A stretch of 50,716 nucleotides of DNA, from IMG/VR virus record IMGVR_UViG_3300026319_000007, positions 1 through 50,716 of that record; one strand, written 5' to 3'. The position numbers and the translations under genes were made by a program. The notes under the pieces were generated by a model. The model ran no database searches. It was not told where the DNA came from and saw only the letters and a program-made list of their open reading frames with translations. Shown one piece after another: positions 41,962-48,538 of this stretch. The first letter of the stretch is position 1. Every line of letters starts with the position of its first letter. The stretch is from a virus.

Positions 41962-42501
41962 TTATAGAGTCCCATTAAGAGCATCCTCATAATCTTTAAG
42001 ACTTGATTTGAACCATTCACGCTTCGTTGCTTGAGCCTCTTCCAATCGTTTGCCAACGACAAGTTGAGCGAGTGCCGGAGATTCAAGAGTGCTTTTGAGA
42101 ATCGCGTCAAGATGAATCAAAAAGGATTTTCTGTCCCAATCTTCCTTGCTCATTTTATCATTGGCCAAAGGCAATGCTGCCTCTGCGCGTTTTTGGGCCG
42201 GAGCCACGGGGGGAACTCCACCCGGAGCTTTAGTGTCGGTGACCGTCGTCGGAGGAAGTGCCGGCGGCAATGGCAAGCCCACTGGGGCCTGGCCAACTGG
42301 AACCGGACCAAAGCTGTTCACGCTCTTTCCGCCCTTTGGACCTGTATAAACTTCCATTTGATAGGAAGTTCCCACTCCGAAATGCTGGGGAGTGATGCCG
42401 CTTTCTTTTAATCTTGGGCTGATGTTGTAATTCTTTCCAGCCGCCCGAAAACCATACTGTGTGACTGCTTCAACTGTCAAAACTTCTTGTGTTGTGTTCA
42501 T
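41962..42501 (-). CDS. Putative replication-associated protein
   Basis: 179 aa. Beta-rich N-terminal domain (about 1-65), a Pro/Val/Ala-rich linker (65-110) and a helical charged C-terminus. It is the first gene of the replication cluster. A single-strand DNA-binding or recombination accessory role is possible from position only; no OB-fold signature could be confirmed. GC-richer than its neighbours. Confidence 0.45.
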   Translation of the reverse strand: MNTTQEVLTVEAVTQYGFRAAGKNYNISPRLKESGITPQHFGVGTSYQMEVYTGPKGGKSVNSFGPVPVGQAPVGLPLPPALPPTTVTDTKAPGGVPPVAPAQKRAEAALPLANDKMSKEDWDRKSFLIHLDAILKSTLESPALAQLVVGKRLEEAQATKREWFKSSLKDYEDALNGTL

Positions 42502-42511
42502 TTAATTCTCC

Positions 42512-42667
42512 TTATTTAATCCAAATAGGATTAGTGCCATTAACTTGATGGTATCCTTGTTGAATATACAAAGCATTTTCATCAAAATTTCTTTTTATAG
42601 CATAGCCACTTAATAAACCAGCAACGACGAGAAAACTTAGTAAAAATATCGTTCCTTCATCATACAT
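42512..42667 (-). CDS. Small membrane protein (51 aa)
   Basis: ATG at 42667 with AAGGAG upstream. One hydrophobic helix (7-24), then a soluble tail of about 27 residues. Role unknown. Confidence 0.55.
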   Translation of the reverse strand: MYDEGTIFLLSFLVVAGLLSGYAIKRNFDENALYIQQGYHQVNGTNPIWIK

Positions 42668-42679
42668 ATCAATTCTCCT

Positions 42680-43258
42680 TTAAAACTTTGTATTCACACC
42701 CAAAACAAAACTCTTATCCAAATCAGTGCCAATGACCAGAGATGTGTTGGTTAAATATTTCCATCGAGGCCCATAAGCATATGCAACATATGGTCTTATT
42801 TCTTTATTTCCTGACAAAGCAAATCTCAATCCGACAAGTGCTTCATGCTTTCGGTAGAAGAAAAAGCCATCATTCAGAGTGATTCCGGCGTGGCCGGAGG
42901 CATAGCACGTTCCTGCTCCTGGAGCAAACTCGAATCCCCACGTTCGGAATGCATAGCTAACATTTCCCCGATTATCAATTGAGATACGTATGTCTCTAGC
43001 TCCATCAGTTCGTTTAACAATCTCTGGAGGGATCTGTGGGGATTGAGAGGAAAGGTTAGTTCCATTAAAACTTCTTCGCGTAATCGTTGTAACCTGTCCC
43101 GTGTCTGTGTCAATAATAATCGCTGTTTTTTCCTGTGGTCTGAGATGTTCATCGGTTACCTCTTTGATCTTTCGATTGTCACATTGTTTAAATACTAAAA
43201 CACTAAATATAATAATTAAAAGTCCTAAAAGTAAATATTTTTTATTCATTTTCATCAT
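42680..43258 (-). CDS. Membrane-anchored phage protein
   Basis: 192 aa. Hydrophobic N-terminal anchor (about 8-23), short linker with Cys26, then a beta-rich outer part (GRNVSYAFRTWGFEFAPGAG-like region and GPRWKYLTN near the end). No lipobox fits well. It may sit in the inner membrane facing the periplasm. Function unknown. Confidence 0.55.
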   Translation of the reverse strand: MMKMNKKYLLLGLLIIIFSVLVFKQCDNRKIKEVTDEHLRPQEKTAIIIDTDTGQVTTITRRSFNGTNLSSQSPQIPPEIVKRTDGARDIRISIDNRGNVSYAFRTWGFEFAPGAGTCYASGHAGITLNDGFFFYRKHEALVGLRFALSGNKEIRPYVAYAYGPRWKYLTNTSLVIGTDLDKSFVLGVNTKF

Positions 43259-43499
43259 CCTTGTTGGCTATCATTCGACTTACTCCATGCACTGTAAAGC
43301 CCGCCAGCACTGAACCGTAAGCCGTAAGAATGCTCGCCTTGATGTCATAACCCGTAAAAAAGGCCACCCACATCATAATCCAAACTTGTAATGTAAACAA
43401 GCCGAGTATCGAACCACTTGGAATGTCGAGAAACTTCAGGATCTTTCCCCAAAAGGAAAGTTCTTGTTTCATTTTATAAATAAAAGATTTCTTTTTCAT
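43242..43499 (-). CDS. Two-helix membrane protein, holin candidate
   Basis: 85 aa. Basic N-terminus, hydrophobic segments at about 29-48 and 53-71, acidic tail: a class II holin-like topology. It overlaps the membrane-anchored gene downstream by 17 nt and the upstream zinc gene by 4 nt. An alternative to the 25478 gene as lysis holin; not decisive. Confidence 0.45.
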   Translation of the reverse strand: MKKKSFIYKMKQELSFWGKILKFLDIPSGSILGLFTLQVWIMMWVAFFTGYDIKASILTAYGSVLAGFTVHGVSRMIANKDDENE

Positions 43500-43645
43500 A
43501 AACTTTCACAATAATCATATTGCTGAATATATTTATAACATTCAACAGGTTCTATGGGTTTTGGGGAATATTGTCTCTCTTTAATCTCTTTACCACGTCC
43601 ACAAACAGGGCATTCGTAAATCCAAAATAAATACCAGTATTTCAT
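43496..43645 (-). CDS. Small zinc-ribbon protein (49 aa)
   Basis: ATG at 43645. CPVCGRG (12-18) and two later Cys (about 35 and 47) with an aromatic N-terminus. ATGA overlaps with both neighbours make expression likely. Function unknown. Confidence 0.5.
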   Translation of the reverse strand: MKYWYLFWIYECPVCGRGKEIKERQYSPKPIEPVECYKYIQQYDYCESL

Positions 43646-43845
43646 TTCAATTCATCCTCTGAAGGAATATAAACAGTTCCGTCATCATAGACTTCAGCAG
43701 GCCATTTAAAAAATCTATTTCCCGCATATTTTTGAGCTTCTTCTAAGAAAAAGAAATACTGTTTTGTCAATGTATAACCAGATTGATTAACTTCTTTCAC
43801 CAAAGCTTGGAATGCAAATTCCCCTAATAAATTATTTATCTTCAT
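43642..43845 (-). CDS. Small hypothetical protein
   Basis: 67 aa, helical with aromatic-rich centre (LTKQYFFFLEEAQKYAGNRFFKWP). Overlaps the sigma/HTH gene by 14 nt. Unknown. Confidence 0.5.
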   Translation of the reverse strand: MKINNLLGEFAFQALVKEVNQSGYTLTKQYFFFLEEAQKYAGNRFFKWPAEVYDDGTVYIPSEDELK

Positions 43846-44359
43846 CCTTCTTCCTCTTACCTTCTTTCAGTTCTGGATGCTCTTTGTAAAATGTGTCGAT
43901 CTCCAGTTTGTGCTGTTCCATACGCTCCTTAAACAATGGATCAATATCCGTATGGCCCTTAATTGTTATGCCTTTCTGAAATCCCGACATATCATTGTTA
44001 TCCAAAGACTGTTTTATTTTTTCACATTGAAACCTCAATTTTTCTATGGCAGTCTTAAGTGTTCTGCTGATAGTAGACTTATCAAGGCCTAATTGCGAGG
44101 CCATGCGAGTGACAGTGTAACCTTTCAATGAGAAAAGTTCCCAAACAATCTTTTGTTGAAAAGAAAATTTTACTCTTTCTATTGCCTTTAAATATAAGCT
44201 ATATTGCTCCTCTTGTTGAGGGGTTAAAATACTTTTAGGAAAAAGTGCCTCCGCTTCAGAAAGTAAATCTGGATTAGCCCTTGGATTTTCCATCCAGTTT
44301 TGGTTGCCCACTTTATTCCAGTAAGGGCTATTTTCATTGCTCGAATTCTTCTTGCTCAT
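43832..44359 (-). CDS. Sigma-70 region 4-like HTH protein
   Basis: 175 aa. FSFQQKIVWELFSLKGYTVTRMASQLGLDKSTISRTLKTAIEKLR (positions about 69-113; key residues GYT, LGLDKST, TAIEKL) is a helix-turn-helix of the sigma-70 region 4 / sigma-like type. No region 2 is visible, so it may be a transcription activator, or a terminase-small-like DNA binder rather than a full sigma factor. The C-terminus is strongly charged. Confidence 0.6.
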   Translation of the reverse strand: MSKKNSSNENSPYWNKVGNQNWMENPRANPDLLSEAEALFPKSILTPQQEEQYSLYLKAIERVKFSFQQKIVWELFSLKGYTVTRMASQLGLDKSTISRTLKTAIEKLRFQCEKIKQSLDNNDMSGFQKGITIKGHTDIDPLFKERMEQHKLEIDTFYKEHPELKEGKRKKDEDK

Positions 44360-44371
44360 GTAGCTATCCTT

Positions 44372-44758
44372 TTATTCGCTTAGTCGCCGTTTGATGACGT
44401 ATACTCGATGTCTTTGGGTGCCAATTTTCTTCTCTTCATCGTATGAAGGAACCCATATATCAATATGCTGACATAATTTGAATCTTTTGTGAGAAATCTT
44501 GTCATAAGTTGTATCATTCATTACATCATTCACTTGATAGATTCCCAAATTCTCAATATAGACATAATCTCCATAATTCAAAGGCCCTTTCCAGCGGGTT
44601 AGGAGATCTCGACTGACTGCTACTCCTCCTTTGTGTGTCCTGTCCCCAATTGAAGTGTAATTTGGAGAAGAGTCGGTTTGTGAAGGAATGGATCTGTAGG
44701 CTGTAATAGTCATGTTTGAATTCAATAAAATGCCTAAGAACAAAATTACCTCATTCAT
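44372..44758 (-). CDS. Secreted 3D-domain protein (lytic transglycosylase-like)
   Basis: 128 aa. Hydrophobic start (3-12) may act as a signal. TAYRSIPSQTDSSPNYTSIGDRTH (19-42), LNYGDYVYIEN and GIYQVNDVMN match the double-psi beta-barrel 3D domain found in MltA-like and Rpf-type cell-wall enzymes; the final acidic residue lies in HIDIWV. It may help cut glycan strands during infection or lysis. GC and codon use like its neighbours. Confidence 0.65.
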   Translation of the reverse strand: MNEVILFLGILLNSNMTITAYRSIPSQTDSSPNYTSIGDRTHKGGVAVSRDLLTRWKGPLNYGDYVYIENLGIYQVNDVMNDTTYDKISHKRFKLCQHIDIWVPSYDEEKKIGTQRHRVYVIKRRLSE

Positions 44759-44949
44759 CGTGCCTCCTCAATCTCTTCTATCAGGCAAACCATGCGAATT
44801 TTTCTCGTTCCAAATTCGTCGAATATCAAGAACTTCATGAATTCATTAGTGTGATTGAGGCCATAGCATTCGACTCTCTTTTCCTCTCTATATGGGCCTT
44901 TCGCCTTCAGATTATACAACCGCCCTTCAATTGCAGATTCAGCTTTCAT
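44755..44949 (-). CDS. Small hypothetical protein
   Basis: 64 aa, charged beta/alpha (AIEGRLYNLKAKGPYREEKRVECYG). Coupled by ATGA at both ends. No family. Confidence 0.5.
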   Translation of the reverse strand: MKAESAIEGRLYNLKAKGPYREEKRVECYGLNHTNEFMKFLIFDEFGTRKIRMVCLIEEIEEAR

Positions 44950-45137
44950 TTTTTCCTTATTTTAGAAAGTTTTAAGACTTCAATCTTTTTCATATCCTTT
45001 CCACCACAACGGAAATAGTCATATCCACCATCTATGAAAGTTTGATTTGGGCATTTACATTCAGTAAAATCATGCCGGTAGTTGCTTACAAGAACTATAC
45101 TACATTGAAGACATTTAATTACATTCGGATATTTCAT
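44946..45137 (-). CDS. Small zinc-binding protein
   Basis: 63 aa from the ATG at 45137 (TAATG overlap with the upstream gene); an ATG at 45149 is also in frame. Four Cys (CLQC, CKC, C further on) make a zinc knuckle; basic C-terminus (KKIEVLKLSKIRKK). Possible nucleic-acid binding. Confidence 0.5.
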   Translation of the reverse strand: MKYPNVIKCLQCSIVLVSNYRHDFTECKCPNQTFIDGGYDYFRCGGKDMKKIEVLKLSKIRKK

Positions 45138-45250
45138 TAGTGTTTCCAACTTAAAATGATTAATTGAAGTTGCAACTTACTGATTTGATATTTTAATTCA
45201 CAAATCATTGCTTGTGTGTTAATCCATTGAACTAATTCAATATCGTTCAT
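45137..45250 (-). CDS. Tiny hypothetical protein (37 aa)
   Basis: ATG at 45250, stop at 45137-45139. One amphipathic helix (CELKYQISKLQLQLIIL). ATGA overlap upstream and TAATG downstream. Unknown function. Confidence 0.45.
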   Translation of the reverse strand: MNDIELVQWINTQAMICELKYQISKLQLQLIILSWKH

Positions 45251-45363
45251 TTAGAATTGCTTCCTGGACGACGATAAGCTTTAGGGTCTTTCTTACCAAC
45301 TGTATCATCATAATCTCTCTGCCTTGTGGCAAGTTTACGTTTCATTTTCTTTGCATGTTTCAT
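45247..45363 (-). CDS. Tiny basic protein (38 aa)
   Basis: ATG at 45363. Lys/Arg-rich N-terminus (KHAKKMKRKLATRQRDY). Overlaps the upstream stop as ATGA. May bind nucleic acid. Confidence 0.5.
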   Translation of the reverse strand: MKHAKKMKRKLATRQRDYDDTVGKKDPKAYRRPGSNSK

Positions 45364-45617
45364 TTAAAATACTCTCTAAGATCAGCAAATAAAGTTGCCA
45401 GTGTATCAAGTTTTTGAATATGAAATGAATCAAAAAATTGTTTATTAGTTTCTTGAACTTCTAAAGGCCAAAAAGAACACTCAAAATCATTAGAATCTTT
45501 TGGAAAATAACCAAATTTTAATGCAAATGAATTAATGCATTCATCTAGCTGAGAATTATATTCATAAAATAATTCATCAATAGTTTGATTAAATGGATGT
45601 TTATTTCTATTTTTCAT
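45360..45617 (-). CDS. Hypothetical protein under its own promoter
   Basis: 85 aa, acidic and aromatic, helical (NQTIDELFYEYNSQLDECINSF). A promoter at 45634-45662 and the ribosome site AAGGTG directly precede it, so it begins a transcription unit of small genes. Unknown function. Confidence 0.55.
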   Translation of the reverse strand: MKNRNKHPFNQTIDELFYEYNSQLDECINSFALKFGYFPKDSNDFECSFWPLEVQETNKQFFDSFHIQKLDTLATLFADLREYFK

Positions 45618-45633
45618 GAATTCACCTTTGATA

Positions 45634-45662
45634 AGTATACCATGAGTTCAGGCCATATGCAA
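45634..45662 (-). promoter_or_regulatory. Extended -10 promoter
   Basis: On the - strand: TTGCAT, 17-nt spacer, TATACT with TGG before it (TGnTATACT). The start point would be about 10 nt before the ATG at 45617. It shares TGnTATACTTAT with the promoter at 36927-36955. Confidence 0.6.
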
Positions 45663-45696
45663 ACCTTTCTTATCATCCGTTAGAAACTCCTGTGGT

Positions 45697-46080
45697 TCAA
45701 TGATTATTCCAATATTTTAAGTATTTATTGCAAATGGTTACAAAATCTTGCCGTTCAATTACTCCTAAATTAATATTACAAGGAACACATAGTAGTCCTC
45801 TTATTTGTGCTGTCTTATGATTATGATCTATTACCAATAATTTAGTAAGCTTTTGTTGATGCTTTTGACAAATTGCACATTTATACTTTTGAAGAACTAA
45901 TTTTTTCTCATAATCTTCAATAGATAAGTTATAGGCTCTTTTTAAATGCTCTTTTCTTTTATATTTTTTATAGCATTTTTTACAATAAGAGCATATTCCA
46001 GATTTACTAAATGGAAAAGCTTCTAACGGAAGTAATTGCTTACAAGTTGGACACTTTTTGTTGGATATCCCAATTTCCAT
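45697..46080 (-). CDS. Endonuclease VII-like HNH nuclease
   Basis: 127 aa, RBS GGAGG upstream. Two Cys pairs near the N-terminus (CPTC, CSYCKKC), then CAIC ... LLVIDHNHKTAQIRGLLCVPCN, the endonuclease VII core. Third such gene in the window; AT-rich. Likely a mobile homing-type nuclease. Confidence 0.72.
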   Translation of the reverse strand: MEIGISNKKCPTCKQLLPLEAFPFSKSGICSYCKKCYKKYKRKEHLKRAYNLSIEDYEKKLVLQKYKCAICQKHQQKLTKLLVIDHNHKTAQIRGLLCVPCNINLGVIERQDFVTICNKYLKYWNNH

Positions 46081-46198
46081 AGTCTTTGGTTTCCTCCTTT
46101 ATAATTCCTGTTAGATGTCTCTCTTTACATTCATACAATTGCACATTTTGGTAAACTTCTGATGGAGTTGCCTTTAATCCACATTGTAAACAATTCAT
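46040..46198 (-). CDS. Small Cys-containing protein (52 aa)
   Basis: ATG at 46198 overlaps the upstream TGA as ATGA. CLQC (3-6) and C24 with H28 suggest zinc binding. Its 3' part contains the ribosome site of the endonuclease VII-like gene, which it overlaps by 41 nt. Confidence 0.45.
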   Translation of the reverse strand: MNCLQCGLKATPSEVYQNVQLYECKERHLTGIIKEETKDYGNWDIQQKVSNL

Positions 46199-46479
46199 TT
46201 ATAAATGTCCTTAAAATATTTTTGTCGAAGTATGTCATTAAAACTTTCACAAGTTTTACCAACACAAAGATGAACTACAGCATACTTTTTTTCGTCCTGA
46301 CATTTTCGGCATGGTACATAACCAACATGAGGATAACCTTTAAAGTAAAGCTTACTTTTCCATCTATCTGGCCAAATTTGTTGCCATTCTTTTATGAAAA
46401 ATTTAATGCAACATTCGGGAATATTGGAATGTCTGCCATATTCTATATCGTAAGCATTAAATCTTTCTTTTCGATTCAT
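46195..46479 (-). CDS. Conserved Cys-rich phage protein
   Basis: 94 aa. SNIPECCIKFFIKEW (18-32) and GYVPCRKCQ (53-61) form a conserved-looking Cys pattern of a recurrent phage hypothetical protein, probably metal-binding. Coupled to both neighbours by ATGA. Confidence 0.55.
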   Translation of the reverse strand: MNRKERFNAYDIEYGRHSNIPECCIKFFIKEWQQIWPDRWKSKLYFKGYPHVGYVPCRKCQDEKKYAVVHLCVGKTCESFNDILRQKYFKDIYK

Positions 46480-46631
46480 TGTGGTTTTTCCTCTGGATTA
46501 AGCCAGATTCCGTTGATTTTCACGGCCAGTTTTTTACCGGTCTTCATTTCCAGCATGTACTCCATGCCCGTTTCCGAATCCACAACCCACTTGGCTTCCA
46601 ATGTGTCCTCCATCGCATTATCAATGTTCAT
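46476..46631 (-). CDS. Small hypothetical protein (51 aa)
   Basis: ATG at 46631; beta-like (AKWVVDSETGMEYMLEMKTGKK). GC-richer than its surroundings. ATGA overlaps at both ends. Unknown. Confidence 0.5.
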   Translation of the reverse strand: MNIDNAMEDTLEAKWVVDSETGMEYMLEMKTGKKLAVKINGIWLNPEEKPQ

Positions 46632-46753
46632 AGATCATTCTCCTCTTCGACAAAATTTGACAGCTCATCTTCTTCATTTAGCATCACTAGTTCTGAAACA
46701 GTCAGATCTTCCATCAACTCGTGAAGCGGCTCATTTCCTGATTTGCGGTCCAT
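46628..46753 (-). CDS. Small acidic protein (41 aa)
   Basis: ATG at 46753 with AGGAGGAAT just upstream. Strongly acidic helix (ELMEDLTVSELVMLNEEDEL). Could mimic DNA or act as an inhibitor; no evidence beyond charge. Confidence 0.5.
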   Translation of the reverse strand: MDRKSGNEPLHELMEDLTVSELVMLNEEDELSNFVEEENDL

Positions 46754-46835
46754 AATTCCTCCTCTTAGGCTTATCTGAAAGCTTTGCGATTAACAACCAA
46801 AACATTGTAAGCATTCCGAATTCAAAAATCCACAT
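46731..46835 (-). CDS. Tiny membrane protein (34 aa)
   Basis: ATG at 46835 overlapping the upstream frame by 14 nt; hydrophobic residues 2-18 then a basic end. It overlaps the next gene by 23 nt. Weak ribosome site (GGCAAAGAG). Confidence 0.35.
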   Translation of the reverse strand: MWIFEFGMLTMFWLLIAKLSDKPKRRNYGPQIRK

Positions 46836-46992
46836 TTCTCTTTGCCTCCTCGGTCAGCTCATCGTAGCATAGCCAGCAACCCAGCCTGTCCCATGCGCTC
46901 CGGTCATTGTCATGCCCTCCCTCCTCATGGCATCCGACGCATTGGCAAAGCTCGTGACGCTCGGGGGGATCAAACCAGGAATCAATGATCAT
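46822..46992 (-). CDS. Small Cys/His-rich protein
   Basis: 56 aa from the ATG at 46992, 1 nt after the upstream stop. C-x-C-x2-C-H and C-x2-C (HELCQCVGCHE ... CWLC) suggest zinc binding. Longer in-frame starts (to 47088) are inside the upstream gene. Confidence 0.5.
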   Translation of the reverse strand: MIIDSWFDPPERHELCQCVGCHEEGGHDNDRSAWDRLGCWLCYDELTEEAKRNVDF

Positions 46993-46993
46993 A

Positions 46994-47200
46994 TCACCAC
47001 CGCTGACCATATTGGCCATAATTGGGCTCGAATGACTTGCCATCTCGCCAATCCCGACGGTCCTGAAGCCACGCATCCCTTGTCTCACACCACAGGCCCA
47101 AATAATTCACTGCCTGATTGTGCTCTTTCACGTAAACACTGCCCACCGCCAAACAGCCGATGAGAAATCCTGTCAATATGCCAATTAGAAATGCTTTCAT
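46994..47200 (-). CDS. Membrane-anchored small protein
   Basis: 68 aa. Hydrophobic residues 3-24 (with Cys16) form an anchor, followed by an aromatic, Asp/Arg-rich soluble part. Spanin-like topology, but no defining motif. GC-rich relative to neighbours. Confidence 0.5.
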   Translation of the reverse strand: MKAFLIGILTGFLIGCLAVGSVYVKEHNQAVNYLGLWCETRDAWLQDRRDWRDGKSFEPNYGQYGQRW

Positions 47201-47580
47201 TAGTTTACCCTCCGAGGAATGTCGTCTTTGACAATTTGAAGGGGATTAAAATAGACGCTTCTTTCCTTTGGCGTCGCATCCGCCGGAACCAAATCATAAA
47301 AAACATAGGTCTTTATCTCGTTCGGCTCGTCGAAGTACAGCCTCGTCGCAAACACCTTGTTTCCTCTGCTGTCGGTCGCATGCTCGATGAGACGTTCTGC
47401 CGCCTCCCTCGATTCACAGTTGTAGACTACGATCCTGTCGATTCCGGGCGGGATGCTTCGCTTGTGGATGTTGTAAAGCCTCTTCGAAGCTATTTTTTCC
47501 GCAATTCGCGCCTCTACATCCTGGTGCTCTACATTGCGCTTCCTGAATTCGGCTATTTTCTTTTGAATAAAGTCATCCAT
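47200..47580 (-). CDS. Hypothetical protein
   Basis: 126 aa from the ATG at 47580, chosen for the AGAGGAGGATT site before it. Helical N-terminus (DDFIQKKIAEFRKRN), then an alpha/beta part (IDRIVVYNCESREAAERLIEHATD). Overlaps the next start by 1 nt. GC-rich patch. Unknown function. Confidence 0.5.
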   Translation of the reverse strand: MDDFIQKKIAEFRKRNVEHQDVEARIAEKIASKRLYNIHKRSIPPGIDRIVVYNCESREAAERLIEHATDSRGNKVFATRLYFDEPNEIKTYVFYDLVPADATPKERSVYFNPLQIVKDDIPRRVN

Positions 47581-47593
47581 TGGAATCCTCCTC

Positions 47594-47686
47594 TTATTGA
47601 ATAGCATCAAGATAGGCAAAGTAAATCAATCCAATAACTCCACCAATAAGATAAATGGTAAACCATAAGGTTAAAAATTTTTCCAT
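47594..47686 (-). CDS. Tiny membrane protein (30 aa)
   Basis: ATG at 47686 abutting the upstream stop; AAAGGAG inside the upstream gene end. Nearly the whole peptide is one hydrophobic helix (5-25). Its own stop leads into the AGAGGAGG site of the next gene. Confidence 0.45.
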   Translation of the reverse strand: MEKFLTLWFTIYLIGGVIGLIYFAYLDAIQ

Positions 47687-47845
47687 TTAATTTACTCCTT
47701 TATTGGTTAAAACTAAATAAGTGGTGTAACCTTTTTTTGTTTGTTCAAATAATTTAACGATTTGATGATCTCTTTTTGTTTCATTAAAATTAGCTCTAAC
47801 AATACCAATTCCAATCACAAACCATAAAACAATGAAATAAGGCAT
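47687..47845 (-). CDS. Small membrane protein (52 aa)
   Basis: ATG at 47845. N-terminal transmembrane helix (2-17) and a basic soluble tail. Ribosome site not strong. Unknown. Confidence 0.45.
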   Translation of the reverse strand: MPYFIVLWFVIGIGIVRANFNETKRDHQIVKLFEQTKKGYTTYLVLTNKGVN

Positions 47846-47893
47846 ATTATTTTACTTCCTTAATTTGATTTCTTAATTTGGTTTGAAAATCTC

Positions 47894-48187
47894 TTATAAT
47901 GATTTTCTTTCTTCAGCCTGAATAACAACTTGCTCTAAATCTTCTATTTCTGGCATTACAATCGCTTCTAAATCTGGACCAACTGGCAACCGAAGATAGG
48001 CTTTAAGAACTCTTTTCGCTACTCTCAATAATGCCTCATAGTTATTAATGGTATTAATGATGACTCTTGCATTATTCGGAGTATATACTTCTGCCACAAA
48101 ATAGCCATTTGTATCATAAATTATTAGACCATTGATTCTACTTACTTTCCATGGCGGTGGCGCATGCCTTTCTGTTGTGGTTTTCAT
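47894..48187 (-). CDS. Hypothetical protein with shared helical module
   Basis: 97 aa from the ATG at 48187 (GAGGAT upstream). N-terminal HAPPPWKVSRINGLIIYDTNGYFVAEVYTPNNA is beta-like; the C-terminus NNYEALLRVAKRVLKAYL ... QAEE is shared with the genes at 49320 and 49696. Probably a paralogous set of unknown function. Confidence 0.55.
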   Translation of the reverse strand: MKTTTERHAPPPWKVSRINGLIIYDTNGYFVAEVYTPNNARVIINTINNYEALLRVAKRVLKAYLRLPVGPDLEAIVMPEIEDLEQVVIQAEERKSL

Positions 48188-48201
48188 AGTTTTATCCTCT
48201 T

Positions 48202-48345
48202 TTATGTCTTTAAGTTCATACAATGTATCGAACAAAATTGACTAAACATTGCTTTTAATTGTTCTTTAACCTTTTGAAATGGATTTAAAATAGCGTTTAT
48301 AGAACGTTTACATTGTTTACATTTAACAAATTTTTTAGTTTTCAT
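48202..48345 (-). CDS. Small zinc-binding protein (47 aa)
   Basis: ATG at 48345 with AAGGAGAAATAA before it. CKQC (9-12) and later C38/C42 with H41; basic. Possible nucleic-acid binding. Confidence 0.5.
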   Translation of the reverse strand: MKTKKFVKCKQCKRSINAILNPFQKVKEQLKAMFSQFCSIHCMNLKT

Positions 48346-48357
48346 ATTTATTTCTCC

Positions 48358-48537
48358 TTACCAAGATTGGTGATGCCTACTATGATGTAGTCGACCTTTT
48401 GGCTTGTTCCAATAATCAAACAATCGGTCATATGATACTAATATTTGTTTTTCGTTACGCCGCGCATTAACTAATGGTTTAATCATTATACCGGCACCAA
48501 TTATTAAACCGCATAAAAATATGTATAAGATTTTCAT
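48358..48537 (-). CDS. Small membrane protein (59 aa)
   Basis: ATG at 48537. N-terminal hydrophobic helix (3-22) and a basic, His-rich tail (HHSRHHQSW). One nt from the upstream stop. Unknown. Confidence 0.5.
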   Translation of the reverse strand: MKILYIFLCGLIIGAGIMIKPLVNARRNEKQILVSYDRLFDYWNKPKGRLHHSRHHQSW

Positions 48538-48538
48538 A

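Noticed and set aside
46162-46755. 197-aa open frame on the + strand
   Set aside because: Antisense to several coupled - strand genes with good ribosome sites; hydrophobic, low-complexity translation and no ribosome site.
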